Positions 25,846 to 33,159 of a DNA stretch of 64,000 nucleotides are shown in pieces; the first letter of the stretch is position 1; every line of letters starts with the position of its first letter. Position numbers and translations under genes: made by a program. The notes beneath the pieces were generated by a model, which worked only from the letters and a program-made list of their open reading frames with translations, made no database searches and had not been told where the DNA came from. Source of the stretch: VRUE01 sp035318745 (lineage in GTDB: Bacteria; Actinomycetota; Thermoleophilia; Solirubrobacterales; 70-9); contig DATHEA010000027.1 of NCBI GenBank assembly GCA_035318745.1, forward strand, positions 1 through 64,000, written 5' to 3'.

Positions 25846-26660
25846 GCGATCGCGATCGCGCTGGCGATCGCGAAAAAGCCGACCGCCGCCATTGCCAGCA
25901 GCTCCATCGGCATGTGCCGCTCGCCCAGATAGCCCCGCTCGCCCGCAACGATGAATAGGGCGCAGAGCACTCCCCCGACGAGCCCACCGAGGTGGCCGCC
26001 GATGCTGATTTCGGGGTTGCCGAAGGTAATTGCGAGATTGAGCACCAGGACTATGCCGATCGACGAAGCAAGCCCAGCGATGCCGCGGTGGCGAGCATAG
26101 ACAAAGGTCGCACCGAAGATGCCAAAGACGGCCCCCGAAGCTCCGATGGTGAGCGTGTCAGGGCTGAGCAGCGTCGCTCCGAAGGATCCGGCGAAGAGCG
26201 AGACGAAATAGACGGCAACGAAGCGAGGCGTGCCGATCCCCGGCTCCAGGATGCGGCCGAGGAAGTAGAGGGCGAACATGTTGAAGCCGATATGGATGAC
26301 GCTCGCGTGAAGGAAGCCGCTGGTGAGCAGTCGGTACCACTCTCCTTCGGCAACGGACGGTCCAAACAGGCCAAAGTTGAAGAGGATCGAGCTGTGACCG
26401 GGGCTGAGGCCGCCGCCTCCGCCGGCAACCTCTGCGAGGAACGCGGCTACGTTCAGCGCGATTAGAACGTAAGTAGCAGGCGCGTCGTAGTGGGTTGGCG
26501 CCACAGCGCCCCTGGTCACTTTGGTGCGCTCGCGGCTGCACTCGGGACAGCGCATGCCAACCGGGGTCGGGGTCATGCAATCGGGGCAGATCGGCCGCCC
26601 GCAGTTGGAGCAGGAGACCGCGGTCTCGCGGTTCGGGTGTCGGTAACAGGTCTGCGCCAT
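25842..26660 (-). CDS. Rhomboid-family intramembrane serine protease with N-terminal zinc finger
   Basis: 272 residues. N terminus has a B-box-like zinc-binding module (Cys5, His8, Cys17, Cys20, Cys25, Cys28, then Cys38 and Cys41), followed by a six-helix rhomboid domain. Catalytic dyad Ser175 in IGASGAVFG and His223 in GGHLGG, plus the supporting HIGFNMFALYFLG, are intact. Cleaves transmembrane substrates; a zinc finger-rhomboid combination is common in actinobacteria. ATG 26660 was chosen because it starts the zinc finger; the frame extends upstream as antisense. Divergent from the DUF4383 gene. Confidence 0.88.
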   Translation of the reverse strand: MAQTCYRHPNRETAVSCSNCGRPICPDCMTPTPVGMRCPECSRERTKVTRGAVAPTHYDAPATYVLIALNVAAFLAEVAGGGGGLSPGHSSILFNFGLFGPSVAEGEWYRLLTSGFLHASVIHIGFNMFALYFLGRILEPGIGTPRFVAVYFVSLFAGSFGATLLSPDTLTIGASGAVFGIFGATFVYARHRGIAGLASSIGIVLVLNLAITFGNPEISIGGHLGGLVGGVLCALFIVAGERGYLGERHMPMELLAMAAVGFFAIASAIAIA

Positions 26661-26675
26661 CGCGGACGAGGAGCC

Positions 26676-26681
26676 TACAAT
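26676..26681 (+). promoter_or_regulatory. -10 box for the DUF4383-like gene
   Basis: TACAAT followed by 9 nt and ATG 26691; no Shine-Dalgarno sequence. Leader of about 3 nt at most. Confidence 0.45.
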
Positions 26682-26690
26682 CGCCCGCTC

Positions 26691-26966
26691 ATGGAGCCTC
26701 CGAGCCCTGCCCGGCTGTTCGCGACTCTGGTCGGCGCCGGGCTGGTGATCTACGGGATCGTCGGCTTCTTCTACGACTCCTCCTTCAACCGCCCGGACGA
26801 TCTGCGCGAAGCGCTCGGCCTGCTCTCGGTCAACGGCTGGGCCAACAGCTTCCACGTCCTCACCGGTGCCGTCGGCCTCCTCCTCGCCGGCTTCGCCTCG
26901 CGGCGGTACGCGCTCTGGCTGACCGCCATGTACGCGGCGGTCGCGGTGTTCGGCTCCCTGATCTGA
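26691..26966 (+). CDS. Small DUF4383-like membrane protein
   Basis: 91 residues with three predicted helices (ARLFATLVGAGLVIYGIVGF, SFHVLTGAVGLLLAGFAS, LWLTAMYAAVAVFGSLI). The NSFHVLTGAVGLLLAG segment resembles DUF4383 proteins, which keep an N-x-x-H-x-x-x-G-x-x-G motif; function unknown. Divergent from the rhomboid gene with 30 nt between starts; convergent with the small membrane partner of the sigma factor. Confidence 0.65.
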   Translation: MEPPSPARLFATLVGAGLVIYGIVGFFYDSSFNRPDDLREALGLLSVNGWANSFHVLTGAVGLLLAGFASRRYALWLTAMYAAVAVFGSLI

Positions 26967-26980
26967 CGAGATCTCCGTTA

Positions 26981-26997
26981 CCCGCCTATATGGCGGG
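26981..26997. terminator. Hairpin between convergent genes
   Basis: CCCGCC (26981-26986), loop TATAT, GGCGGG (26992-26997), between the stops at 26966 and 27016. Could end transcription from either side; no U tract. Confidence 0.4.
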
Positions 26998-27015
26998 AAA
27001 GCGAGACCTCGACAT

Positions 27016-27363
27016 CTAGAGGCCGACGCGGCCGGTTATCGAGCGCACGCGGCTCTTCGTCTGCTGACGGCCGCGACGGCGCATCTCGAGCAGGACGAGG
27101 GCGCCGGTGGCAAGGCTGCCGGCGCCGACCGCGACCACGGGCCGCACCCAGTTGCGCGGATCGCGCAGCGCCCGCAGCTCGCTCTCGGAGAGCTCCTCGG
27201 CCCAGTCGGAGAGCTCCTCGGCCGCAGCCTGGGTGACGGCGGCGAGCGTGTCCTCGAAGCGCCCGGAGAGGCGCTCAGGTGGCTCGATCGGCCGCAGCGC
27301 ATCGCCGAGCAATCGCTCGACTTCCCAGGTGCTTCCGGTCAGATTCTCGCTCGCCTCACTCAT
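27016..27363 (-). CDS. Small single-helix membrane protein linked to a sigma factor
   Basis: 115 residues: acidic N-terminal part (ESELRALRDPRNW) and one transmembrane helix (VRPVVAVGAGSLATGALVLL) followed by a basic tail. The ATG is inside the end of the sigma-factor gene (8-nt overlap). The position and topology suit an anti-sigma factor or regulator, but no zinc-binding anti-sigma motif (HxxxCxxC) is present, so this is only an inference. Confidence 0.6.
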   Translation of the reverse strand: MSEASENLTGSTWEVERLLGDALRPIEPPERLSGRFEDTLAAVTQAAAEELSDWAEELSESELRALRDPRNWVRPVVAVGAGSLATGALVLLEMRRRGRQQTKSRVRSITGRVGL

Positions 27364-27916
27364 CGCTCATCTCCTCCTCCAGCTGCTTGATCGCGCGATG
27401 GATCAGGACCTTGGTGGCGCCGTCGCTGCGACCCAGCGCCCGGGCGATCTCGCGGTTGTCCATGCCGAGGGCGAAGCGCATGATCAGCGCGTCGCGGCGA
27501 TCGTCCGGCAGGTTGTCGAGCTTCGCGATCACCTGGCGCAGCTCCTCGCGGCCCTCGGCGATCGCCTCGGTCCCGTGCCGCGCGGGGATCGGGTCGGCGC
27601 TGTCGAGCGGCGTCTGCGGCCGACGTGAGCGGTCGCGGTAGTAGTTGAGCGCCAGGTTGTGGGCGATGCGGATCAGCCAGGGACGCAGCGGCCGCCCGTC
27701 GGACTCGCGCCGCGCCCGGTCGAAGTGACGGTACGCCTGCAGAAAGGCCTGCTCGGTGAGGTCCTCGGCGTCGTGCTGATTGCCGACCCGGTAGTAGGCG
27801 TAGGAGTAGACGTCTTTGAGGTGATCGCGGTAGAGCTCTTCGAAGGCGCGGTCGAGCTCCGCCTTGGCGGCTGGATCGAGGCTCGCCGGCTCGACGTTCT
27901 CTTTGGCGCCGCTCAC
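27356..27916 (-). CDS. ECF-type RNA polymerase sigma factor
   Basis: 186 residues. Sigma region 2 is visible as YSYAYYRVGNQHDAEDLTEQAF with LIRIAHNLALNYYRDRSRRP, and region 4 as LPDDRRDALIMRFALGMDNR with EIARALGRSDGATKVLIHRA. No region 3. It starts with GTG 27916, 6 nt behind a TAGGCT -10 box, so leaderless transcription is likely. Promoter targets are unknown. The overlapping downstream gene encodes a single-helix membrane protein, a usual neighbour for sigma/anti-sigma pairs. Confidence 0.85.
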   Translation of the reverse strand: MSGAKENVEPASLDPAAKAELDRAFEELYRDHLKDVYSYAYYRVGNQHDAEDLTEQAFLQAYRHFDRARRESDGRPLRPWLIRIAHNLALNYYRDRSRRPQTPLDSADPIPARHGTEAIAEGREELRQVIAKLDNLPDDRRDALIMRFALGMDNREIARALGRSDGATKVLIHRAIKQLEEEMSDE

Positions 27917-27922
27917 GGGCCA

Positions 27923-27928
27923 AGCCTA
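27923..27928 (-). promoter_or_regulatory. Leaderless-type -10 box for the ECF sigma gene
   Basis: Minus strand TAGGCT, 6 nt, then GTG 27916. It lies in the 15-nt gap after the upstream PlsC-GpsA stop. Confidence 0.45.
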
Positions 27929-27931
27929 GTC

Positions 27932-29599
27932 TCATGCGGCCTCCTTCCTCGAACGCTCGACCAGGCGCAGGCTGTCGACCCAGGCCTCGGTATCGATCTC
28001 ACCACGGATCAGCGCCGCGAGCCCGCCGAGCGCCTCGGCGGGGCTGCCCGAGCCCTCGATCGCCGCGGCCAGAAGCGGCACCGCGTCGAGTCCCTCCGAT
28101 GCCTGTCCGATCAGCGCCGGGATCTCCGCTGCCGGAGTCCCCCTCCCGAGCAACTCGCCGGCGCGGCGATTGCGGCCCGAAGGAGCGAGCACGGTCGCGG
28201 TCAGGTCGCCGACCCCGGCCAAGCCCGAAAAGGTCTCCAGCTTGGCGCCCCGCGAGATCGCGTAGGCGATGCACTCGCGCCAGACCGAGGCAGCGGCGAT
28301 GCCCGCCGCGTTGAGGCCAAAGGGCTCGGTGGCCGCAGCGGCCAGGGCGGCGGCGTTCTTGGCAGCACCGGCCATCTCGACCCCGGTCACGTCGCGCGAG
28401 CGCTCGCAGACGAGGCCGGCACGGTCGAAGACCTCGCCGAGCTGGTCGCGCAGGTCGGCATCGCCGGAGCCGAGCACCAGCGCCGCTGAGCCCGAGACCG
28501 CCTCGGCGGCGTGGGCCGGCCCACCTAGGCAGGCAACCGCCCGGGCGCGGATCCGTTCGCCGACGTACTCCGCCGGCAGCTGTCCCAAGGGCGCGATCAG
28601 TCCCTTGGTCAGCAGCAGCACCGAGGAGCGGTCGCTGACCCGGTCGGCGATCGCGCCGACCGCCTGCGGCAACGAGCCCGAGGGGATCGCCAGGCAGACC
28701 AGGTCGAGGCCGGCCAGCTCGATCTCTGAGGCTGGCCGGACGAGCAGCGAGTCGGGCAGCTCGACCCCCTCCAGGTAGCGGCGGTTCTCGCCCGCTTCGA
28801 TCATCTCCGCGGCCTGCTCGGCGGTGCGGGCACCGAGCTGCACCTCCAGTCCGCCGCGGGCGAGCAGCACGGCGACGGCGGTGCCCCAGCTGCCGGCACC
28901 GATCACGGCGGCACGACGCATCGGTGGCAGGCCGCCCATCTCTTCCCACTGCAGGAGAACATTGGGCCAGATCCGTGCCGTCACCGATTCGGCCAGCGGC
29001 GGCGAGGGCTCCTCGACCCGCGGGAAGGTCATCGCCTTTCCCAACCGCACCCGAACCTGGCGCGGCCGGATGCGCCAGCCCCTGCGCACGTGCTCGCTCC
29101 CGTATACGGCGGTCGGCAGAACAGGAGCTCCAGTCTGCAGCGCCAGCCTTCCCACTCCCCGCTTTGGCGTCGCCAGGGTGCCACGCCGGATCCGCGTCCC
29201 CTCGGGGAAGATGCAGACGGTGCCGCCGCGCTCGACCGCGAGGCGGGCGGTCTCCATCGACATCTCGTCGGATTCGCCACGGCGAATCGGGAAGGCGCCG
29301 AGGCGCGAGAGCAGCCAGCCCTGCCAGCGGCGCTCAAACAGCTCGATCTTGGCGACGTAGTTCATCGGCCGCCGCCAGGGCAGCGCAGCGCCGATCGCGA
29401 AGGGGTCGAGGAAGCTGCGGTGGTTGGCGGCGACGATCAGCCCGCCGCTGACCCGGCCGTGTTCCCGCCCGGTGCGGCCGAGGCGGAAGTAGACGAGGAA
29501 GAAGGGCGTCATGAAGACCCTCGCCAGCAGGTAGAGGGGCCAGTTGACGCTGTGCGCCCGCGTGTAGTCGTGGTAGCGCTGGAGGCGTTCTTCGGTCAC
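27932..29599 (-). CDS. Fusion of 1-acylglycerol-3-phosphate acyltransferase and glycerol-3-phosphate dehydrogenase
   Basis: 555 residues in one uninterrupted frame with two complete enzymes. Residues 1 to about 220 are a PlsC-type acyltransferase: NHRSFLDP (HX4D, His60 and Asp65) and FPEGTRIRRG (131-140). Residues from about 227 (MRRAAVIGAGSWGTAVAVLL) are GpsA: Rossmann loop, the catalytic-lysine segment EMAGAAKNAAALAAA, and GVGDLTATVLAPSGRNRR. GpsA makes sn-glycerol-3-phosphate; PlsC adds a fatty acid to 1-acylglycerol-3-phosphate, so the fusion brings two steps of phosphatidate synthesis together. GTG 29599 is preceded by TAGCGC and 6 nt. Membrane-associated via the PlsC half. Confidence 0.92.
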   Translation of the reverse strand: MTEERLQRYHDYTRAHSVNWPLYLLARVFMTPFFLVYFRLGRTGREHGRVSGGLIVAANHRSFLDPFAIGAALPWRRPMNYVAKIELFERRWQGWLLSRLGAFPIRRGESDEMSMETARLAVERGGTVCIFPEGTRIRRGTLATPKRGVGRLALQTGAPVLPTAVYGSEHVRRGWRIRPRQVRVRLGKAMTFPRVEEPSPPLAESVTARIWPNVLLQWEEMGGLPPMRRAAVIGAGSWGTAVAVLLARGGLEVQLGARTAEQAAEMIEAGENRRYLEGVELPDSLLVRPASEIELAGLDLVCLAIPSGSLPQAVGAIADRVSDRSSVLLLTKGLIAPLGQLPAEYVGERIRARAVACLGGPAHAAEAVSGSAALVLGSGDADLRDQLGEVFDRAGLVCERSRDVTGVEMAGAAKNAAALAAAATEPFGLNAAGIAAASVWRECIAYAISRGAKLETFSGLAGVGDLTATVLAPSGRNRRAGELLGRGTPAAEIPALIGQASEGLDAVPLLAAAIEGSGSPAEALGGLAALIRGEIDTEAWVDSLRLVERSRKEAA

Positions 29600-29636
29600 T
29601 ACTCAGCGCTACACGGACTAGGGACCATGGTTACCG

Positions 29637-29715
29637 GCGCGGGTCCTGTCGGAGGAGGAGGGGGTGTTAGCGGACTCACCCGTCCGAACACCCCCTCCCC
29701 CTCCGCCACCCGCGC
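29637..29715 (-). terminator. Long imperfect hairpin downstream of maleylacetate reductase
   Basis: About 30-nt arms, GCGCGGGT ... GGAGGAGGGGGTGTT on the left and AACACCCCCTCCCCCTCC ... ACCCGCGC on the right, enclosing an inner GCGGAC-like loop. It starts 3 nt after the stop at 29719 on the minus strand; no U tract. Possible end of the dioxygenase-reductase operon. Confidence 0.5.
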
Positions 29716-29718
29716 GAG

Positions 29719-30723
29719 CTACCAGGATCGCTCGATCAGCTGCTCCAGATCGTCACGCGTGGGGGGCTCCGGCGTGAAGGCGAGCTCCGGGCGCACGAGC
29801 ATTGAGTCGAGAGCTTGGTTGAGCTTGGTTCGGTCGGCGCCGATGGCACCGAGGCCAGGTGGGTTGCCGCCCAGCTCGAGGATTCGGGCTTCGATGTTGC
29901 CGGGGTCGGTGCCGAGGGACTCTGCCAGGGGGACGAGGTCGTCGGGGGCGCGGGGGACCATGAAGGCCATTACGCGGGGCAGGATCGTGGCGTTGGTCTC
30001 GGCGTGCGGGGTGCCGCAGATGCGGACGAGGGTCTGGCAGATCACGTGGTGCATCCCGAACATGCCTGAGTCGATCGCGTAGGCGGAGAGCAGAGAGCCC
30101 TGGGCGAGGGCGGGGCGGTTGCGCTCCGCCGGGGCTTCGTCGAGCGAGCCGGCGATCAGTTCGGCGCCGCGCAGCGCGGTCATCTGCGAGACCGGGTTGG
30201 CGAATGGCGTGTAGAGGGAGTCCGCGCCGTGGGCGAGTGCGTTCATCGCGCTGGCGCGGAGGGCCCCCTCGGGCTGGCTCGTCATCGCCTGCGGGTCGGC
30301 GATCGCCAGCTCGGGCCTCACCATCGCCCGCACCCGCGCCTCGGCGCCGGCGGGAAGGCGGTGGATCCCGGTCATCTCGGCGCCCGAGAGGGTCGTCGGA
30401 ACCGCCGCGACCCGGGCGCCGCTGACCGCGGCTACGGCCTTCACAGTGTCGATCGTGCGGCCGCCGCCGAGGGCAACCAGCTGCGGTGCCCCCACCCGGT
30501 CGAGCAGCACTGCAGCCGCCTCGGGCACCTGTCCGGGCGGGATCGCGTGGACGGCCTTGGCGGCGGCCTCCAGCTCGGGCGCACCGGGCAGGGCGCGCGG
30601 CGTAGTCAATAACTCGAAGTCGGCGAAACCATGCTCGTGGAGGAGCTGCGCCGCTTGGCCGACACCGTCGTGGCGGAAGACGACGACCCGGCCGGCGTCC
30701 CTCCAGACGAAGTTTCCGTTCAC
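29719..30723 (-). CDS. Maleylacetate reductase-like iron-containing alcohol dehydrogenase
   Basis: 334 residues. NAD-binding region LVALGGGRTIDTVKAVAAVS and PTTLSGAEMTGIHR, and the metal-site segment GMHHVICQTLVRICGTPHAE TNATILPRVMAF, are those of maleylacetate reductases, the enzymes that reduce maleylacetate to 3-oxoadipate. It is a little shorter than the usual 350-360. Its ATG overlaps the stop of a ring-cleaving dioxygenase (ATGA), the partner expected for hydroquinone or chlorohydroquinone degradation. Assignment of the pathway is by context; a general polyol dehydrogenase remains possible. Confidence 0.8.
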   Translation of the reverse strand: MNGNFVWRDAGRVVVFRHDGVGQAAQLLHEHGFADFELLTTPRALPGAPELEAAAKAVHAIPPGQVPEAAAVLLDRVGAPQLVALGGGRTIDTVKAVAAVSGARVAAVPTTLSGAEMTGIHRLPAGAEARVRAMVRPELAIADPQAMTSQPEGALRASAMNALAHGADSLYTPFANPVSQMTALRGAELIAGSLDEAPAERNRPALAQGSLLSAYAIDSGMFGMHHVICQTLVRICGTPHAETNATILPRVMAFMVPRAPDDLVPLAESLGTDPGNIEARILELGGNPPGLGAIGADRTKLNQALDSMLVRPELAFTPEPPTRDDLEQLIERSW

Positions 30724-31637
30724 TCCGTCTGGGCCACGCGCGGGTTGACGACCGGGCGCAGGTTCGGTTCTACCTCGGCGCGCAGGTGCTCGTAGTCGGG
30801 CGGCAGAGAGAGCTTCTCACCGAGGTGCTCTAGCGGCTCGTCGACCGTAAATCCCGGCCCCAACGTCGCGATCTCGAAGAGGACGCCGCTGGGCTCGCGG
30901 AAGTAGATCGAGCGGAAGTAGAAGCGGTCGATCACCGGGGTCGGTTGGGCCCCCGCCGAGATCGCCCTCTCGCGCCAGGTCTCGTGATCGTTCATCGTCG
31001 AGGCCCAGGCAACGTGGTGGACGCTGCCGGCTCCCTGCCGCGAGCGTTGCGCCGGCGGCTCGTCGTAGAGGTGGAAACCGCCGCGCTTCTCGCCGCGTGC
31101 CTCCCACCCTCCCTCAACAGGCTCGAACTCGAGCGCTTCGAGCAAGCCGCTGCTGGCGTCTGGGGCCGCCGCGTATGCACAGACCGCGTGGAATCCCTGC
31201 AGAGCCATCTCCGCCGGCACCTCGGGGTGTTCGGCGCTGAGCGGCGCGTCGGGCACCTCGACCACGGCCAGCTCGTGATCGAGACCCTCAGGGTCGGCGA
31301 AGCGCAGGCTCGCTCCAGCTCGCTCGGACTCGACTCCATGGGCGCCGAGCCGCTCGGTCCAGAAGTCGAGTGCCTCATAGGAGGCGACCCGCCAGACGAC
31401 GCGGTGCACGTCCCCCGCTCCGGCGCGGCCGTCGGGAACGCCCGGGAACTCGAAGAAGGTCAGATCGGAGCCGGCGCTGCCCTGCTCGTCGGCGAAGAAG
31501 AGGTGGTAGACGGTCGGGTTGTCCTGGTTGACCGTTTTCTTCACCAAGCGCAGGCCCAGCACTCCCGCGTAGAAGTCGACGTTCTTCTGCGCGTCGGCCG
31601 TGATCGCCGTGATGTGGTGGATGCCCTCCAGCTTCAC
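30720..31637 (-). CDS. Ring-cleaving dioxygenase of the LinE/PcpA/MhqO (vicinal oxygen chelate) family
   Basis: 305 residues, two glyoxalase/VOC modules. Iron ligands are placed as in hydroquinone dioxygenases: His in GIHHITAITADAQ near the N terminus, His in GSVHHVAWAS and Glu in YFREPSGVLFEIAT. The start is GTG 31637 (VKLEGIHH), 8 nt after TATACG; the frame also extends to 31664 with no support. With the overlapping maleylacetate reductase it would open a hydroquinone-type ring and reduce the product, feeding 3-oxoadipate. Specific substrate not determinable. Confidence 0.82.
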   Translation of the reverse strand: MKLEGIHHITAITADAQKNVDFYAGVLGLRLVKKTVNQDNPTVYHLFFADEQGSAGSDLTFFEFPGVPDGRAGAGDVHRVVWRVASYEALDFWTERLGAHGVESERAGASLRFADPEGLDHELAVVEVPDAPLSAEHPEVPAEMALQGFHAVCAYAAAPDASSGLLEALEFEPVEGGWEARGEKRGGFHLYDEPPAQRSRQGAGSVHHVAWASTMNDHETWRERAISAGAQPTPVIDRFYFRSIYFREPSGVLFEIATLGPGFTVDEPLEHLGEKLSLPPDYEHLRAEVEPNLRPVVNPRVAQTE

Positions 31638-31645
31638 CGCTGTCA

Positions 31646-31655
31646 CGTATAGCAT
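31646..31655. promoter_or_regulatory. Overlapping divergent -10 boxes
   Basis: The segment GTATAGCAT on the plus strand gives TAGCAT 8 nt before ATG 31664, while the same bases read on the minus strand give TGCTATACG, an extended -10, 8 nt before GTG 31637. One symmetric element could start both transcripts. Confidence 0.55.
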
Positions 31656-31663
31656 CCCCAGCA

Positions 31664-33052
31664 ATGAGCCGCGCGCGCCGACGCACCGTCAAAGCCCTCG
31701 TGGTGCTCGGTTCGTTGCTGGCCTTCCTCAGCGTCTTCGCGATCTGGACCGAGCGCCAGGCGCTCAACACGAACGACTGGGTCGACACCAGCGGCAAGCT
31801 GATCCAGAACGAAAAGGTCCGCTCGGCCGTGGGCGAATACCTGATCGACCAGCTCTACGAAAACGTCGACGTCGAACAGGAACTCGAAGACATCCTTCCT
31901 GGCGAAACCAAGCAGCTGGCCGGGCCGGTGTCCGGCGGGCTGCGCCAGGTAGCGGGCGGTGGCGCCGAACAGGTCCTGCAGAGCGCAACCGCGGAAGAAC
32001 TCTGGAAGGACGCCAACCGCGCCGCGCACGAACAGCTCCTCGCCGTGCTGGAAAACAAGAAAGAAGCTGTCTCGACGGCGGAAGGGAACGTCACCCTCAA
32101 CCTCGGCAGCCTCGTCACCAATCTGGCCAACCAGGTTGGGATCGGCAGCAAGCTCGCCGAAAAGCTGCCCCCCGACGCCGGCCAGATCACGATCCTGCGC
32201 TCCGACCAGCTGAAGACCGCGCAGGACATCGCCGTCGGCATCAAGGGACTGGCGCTCGTGCTCTCGTTGCTGACGCTGCTCGCCTTCGGCCTGGCGATCT
32301 ACCTCTCGCGCGAGGGGCGCTGGGTGACGGTGCTGTTCTGTGGCATCGGTCTGGTCGCCGCCGGTTTCCTCGTGATCGTCTTCCGCCAGATCGCCGGTGG
32401 GATCGTCGTCGACCAGCTCGTCACCGACGAAAGCGTCAAGCCCGCCGCGGAAGCAACCTGGTCGATCGGCACCTCGCTGATGACCAGCATCGCGACCACG
32501 GTGATCGTCTTCGGCGTTCTTCTGGGAATCGCCGGCTGGCTGGGGTCCCCAACCGGATCCGCCCGCGCCAGCCGCCGCTTCATGACCCCAGCCCTGCGCG
32601 ACTACGTCCCTTACGTCTATACCGGCCTGGCGATCGTCGTCTGCCTCTACTTCCTCTCCGCCTCGGTCCAGAACCTGCGCTCCTTCCTGACCACCCTGGT
32701 GATCGCCGGCTTCGCTGCCTTCGGCATCCACGAGCTGCGCCGCCAGTCGGAGGAGGAATTCCCCGACGCCCAGTTCAGCGACTACTTCGGCGGCGCCAAG
32801 GACCGCATGGTCGACGCCGTCAAGAGCGCCAACATCGGCGAGCGGGCCTCGAAACTGCGACTGCCGGAGATGCGCAAACCGAGTGGCAGCGATGGCGAGG
32901 CTGCCTCAGCCGCCCCCGGGGCAGCCGCTGACGATGAGGACTCGCGCCTGCGACGCCTGGAGCGCCTCGCCGAACTGCACGAGAAGGGCGTCCTCAGCGA
33001 CGAGGAGTTCGCCGCCGAGAAGGCCCGTGTTCTGGGCGGCGGCAACGAATGA
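31664..33052 (+). CDS. Membrane protein with C-terminal SHOCT domain
   Basis: 462 residues. One transmembrane helix at the N terminus (VKALVVLGSLLAFLSVFAIW), a soluble extracytoplasmic region of about 160 residues, three or four further helices (GLALVLSLLTLLAFGLAIYL, WVTVLFCGIGLVAAGFLVIV, IATTVIVFGVLLGIAGWLG, YTGLAIVVCLYFLSASV), and a cytoplasmic tail ending with a SHOCT motif (RLERLAELHEKGVLSDEEFA). SHOCT is a short oligomerisation or membrane-interaction module. Function unknown. Divergent from the dioxygenase operon, with no Shine-Dalgarno and a leaderless-type -10 box. Confidence 0.8.
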   Translation: MSRARRRTVKALVVLGSLLAFLSVFAIWTERQALNTNDWVDTSGKLIQNEKVRSAVGEYLIDQLYENVDVEQELEDILPGETKQLAGPVSGGLRQVAGGGAEQVLQSATAEELWKDANRAAHEQLLAVLENKKEAVSTAEGNVTLNLGSLVTNLANQVGIGSKLAEKLPPDAGQITILRSDQLKTAQDIAVGIKGLALVLSLLTLLAFGLAIYLSREGRWVTVLFCGIGLVAAGFLVIVFRQIAGGIVVDQLVTDESVKPAAEATWSIGTSLMTSIATTVIVFGVLLGIAGWLGSPTGSARASRRFMTPALRDYVPYVYTGLAIVVCLYFLSASVQNLRSFLTTLVIAGFAAFGIHELRRQSEEEFPDAQFSDYFGGAKDRMVDAVKSANIGERASKLRLPEMRKPSGSDGEAASAAPGAAADDEDSRLRRLERLAELHEKGVLSDEEFAAEKARVLGGGNE

Positions 33053-33065
33053 GCGGCTGGGAGAA

Positions 33066-33138
33066 AGCCCGCCTCCGGGGTTGAACCGGAAACCTCTCGA
33101 TTACAAATCGAGTGCTCTGCCAATTGAGCTAGGCGGGC
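33066..33138 (-). tRNA. tRNA-Thr (anticodon TGT)
   Basis: Folds as a full cloverleaf on the minus strand: acceptor GCCCGCC/GGCGGGC, D arm GCTCAATTGGCAGAGC, anticodon stem CTCGA/TCGAG with loop TTTGTAA giving anticodon TGT (reads ACA Thr), T arm TCCGG-TTCAACC-CCGGA. Position 73 is T, usual for threonine tRNAs. No CCA is encoded. It is convergent with the SHOCT gene. Confidence 0.97.
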
Positions 33139-33159
33139 GTGTAACCGAATATAGAGCGG

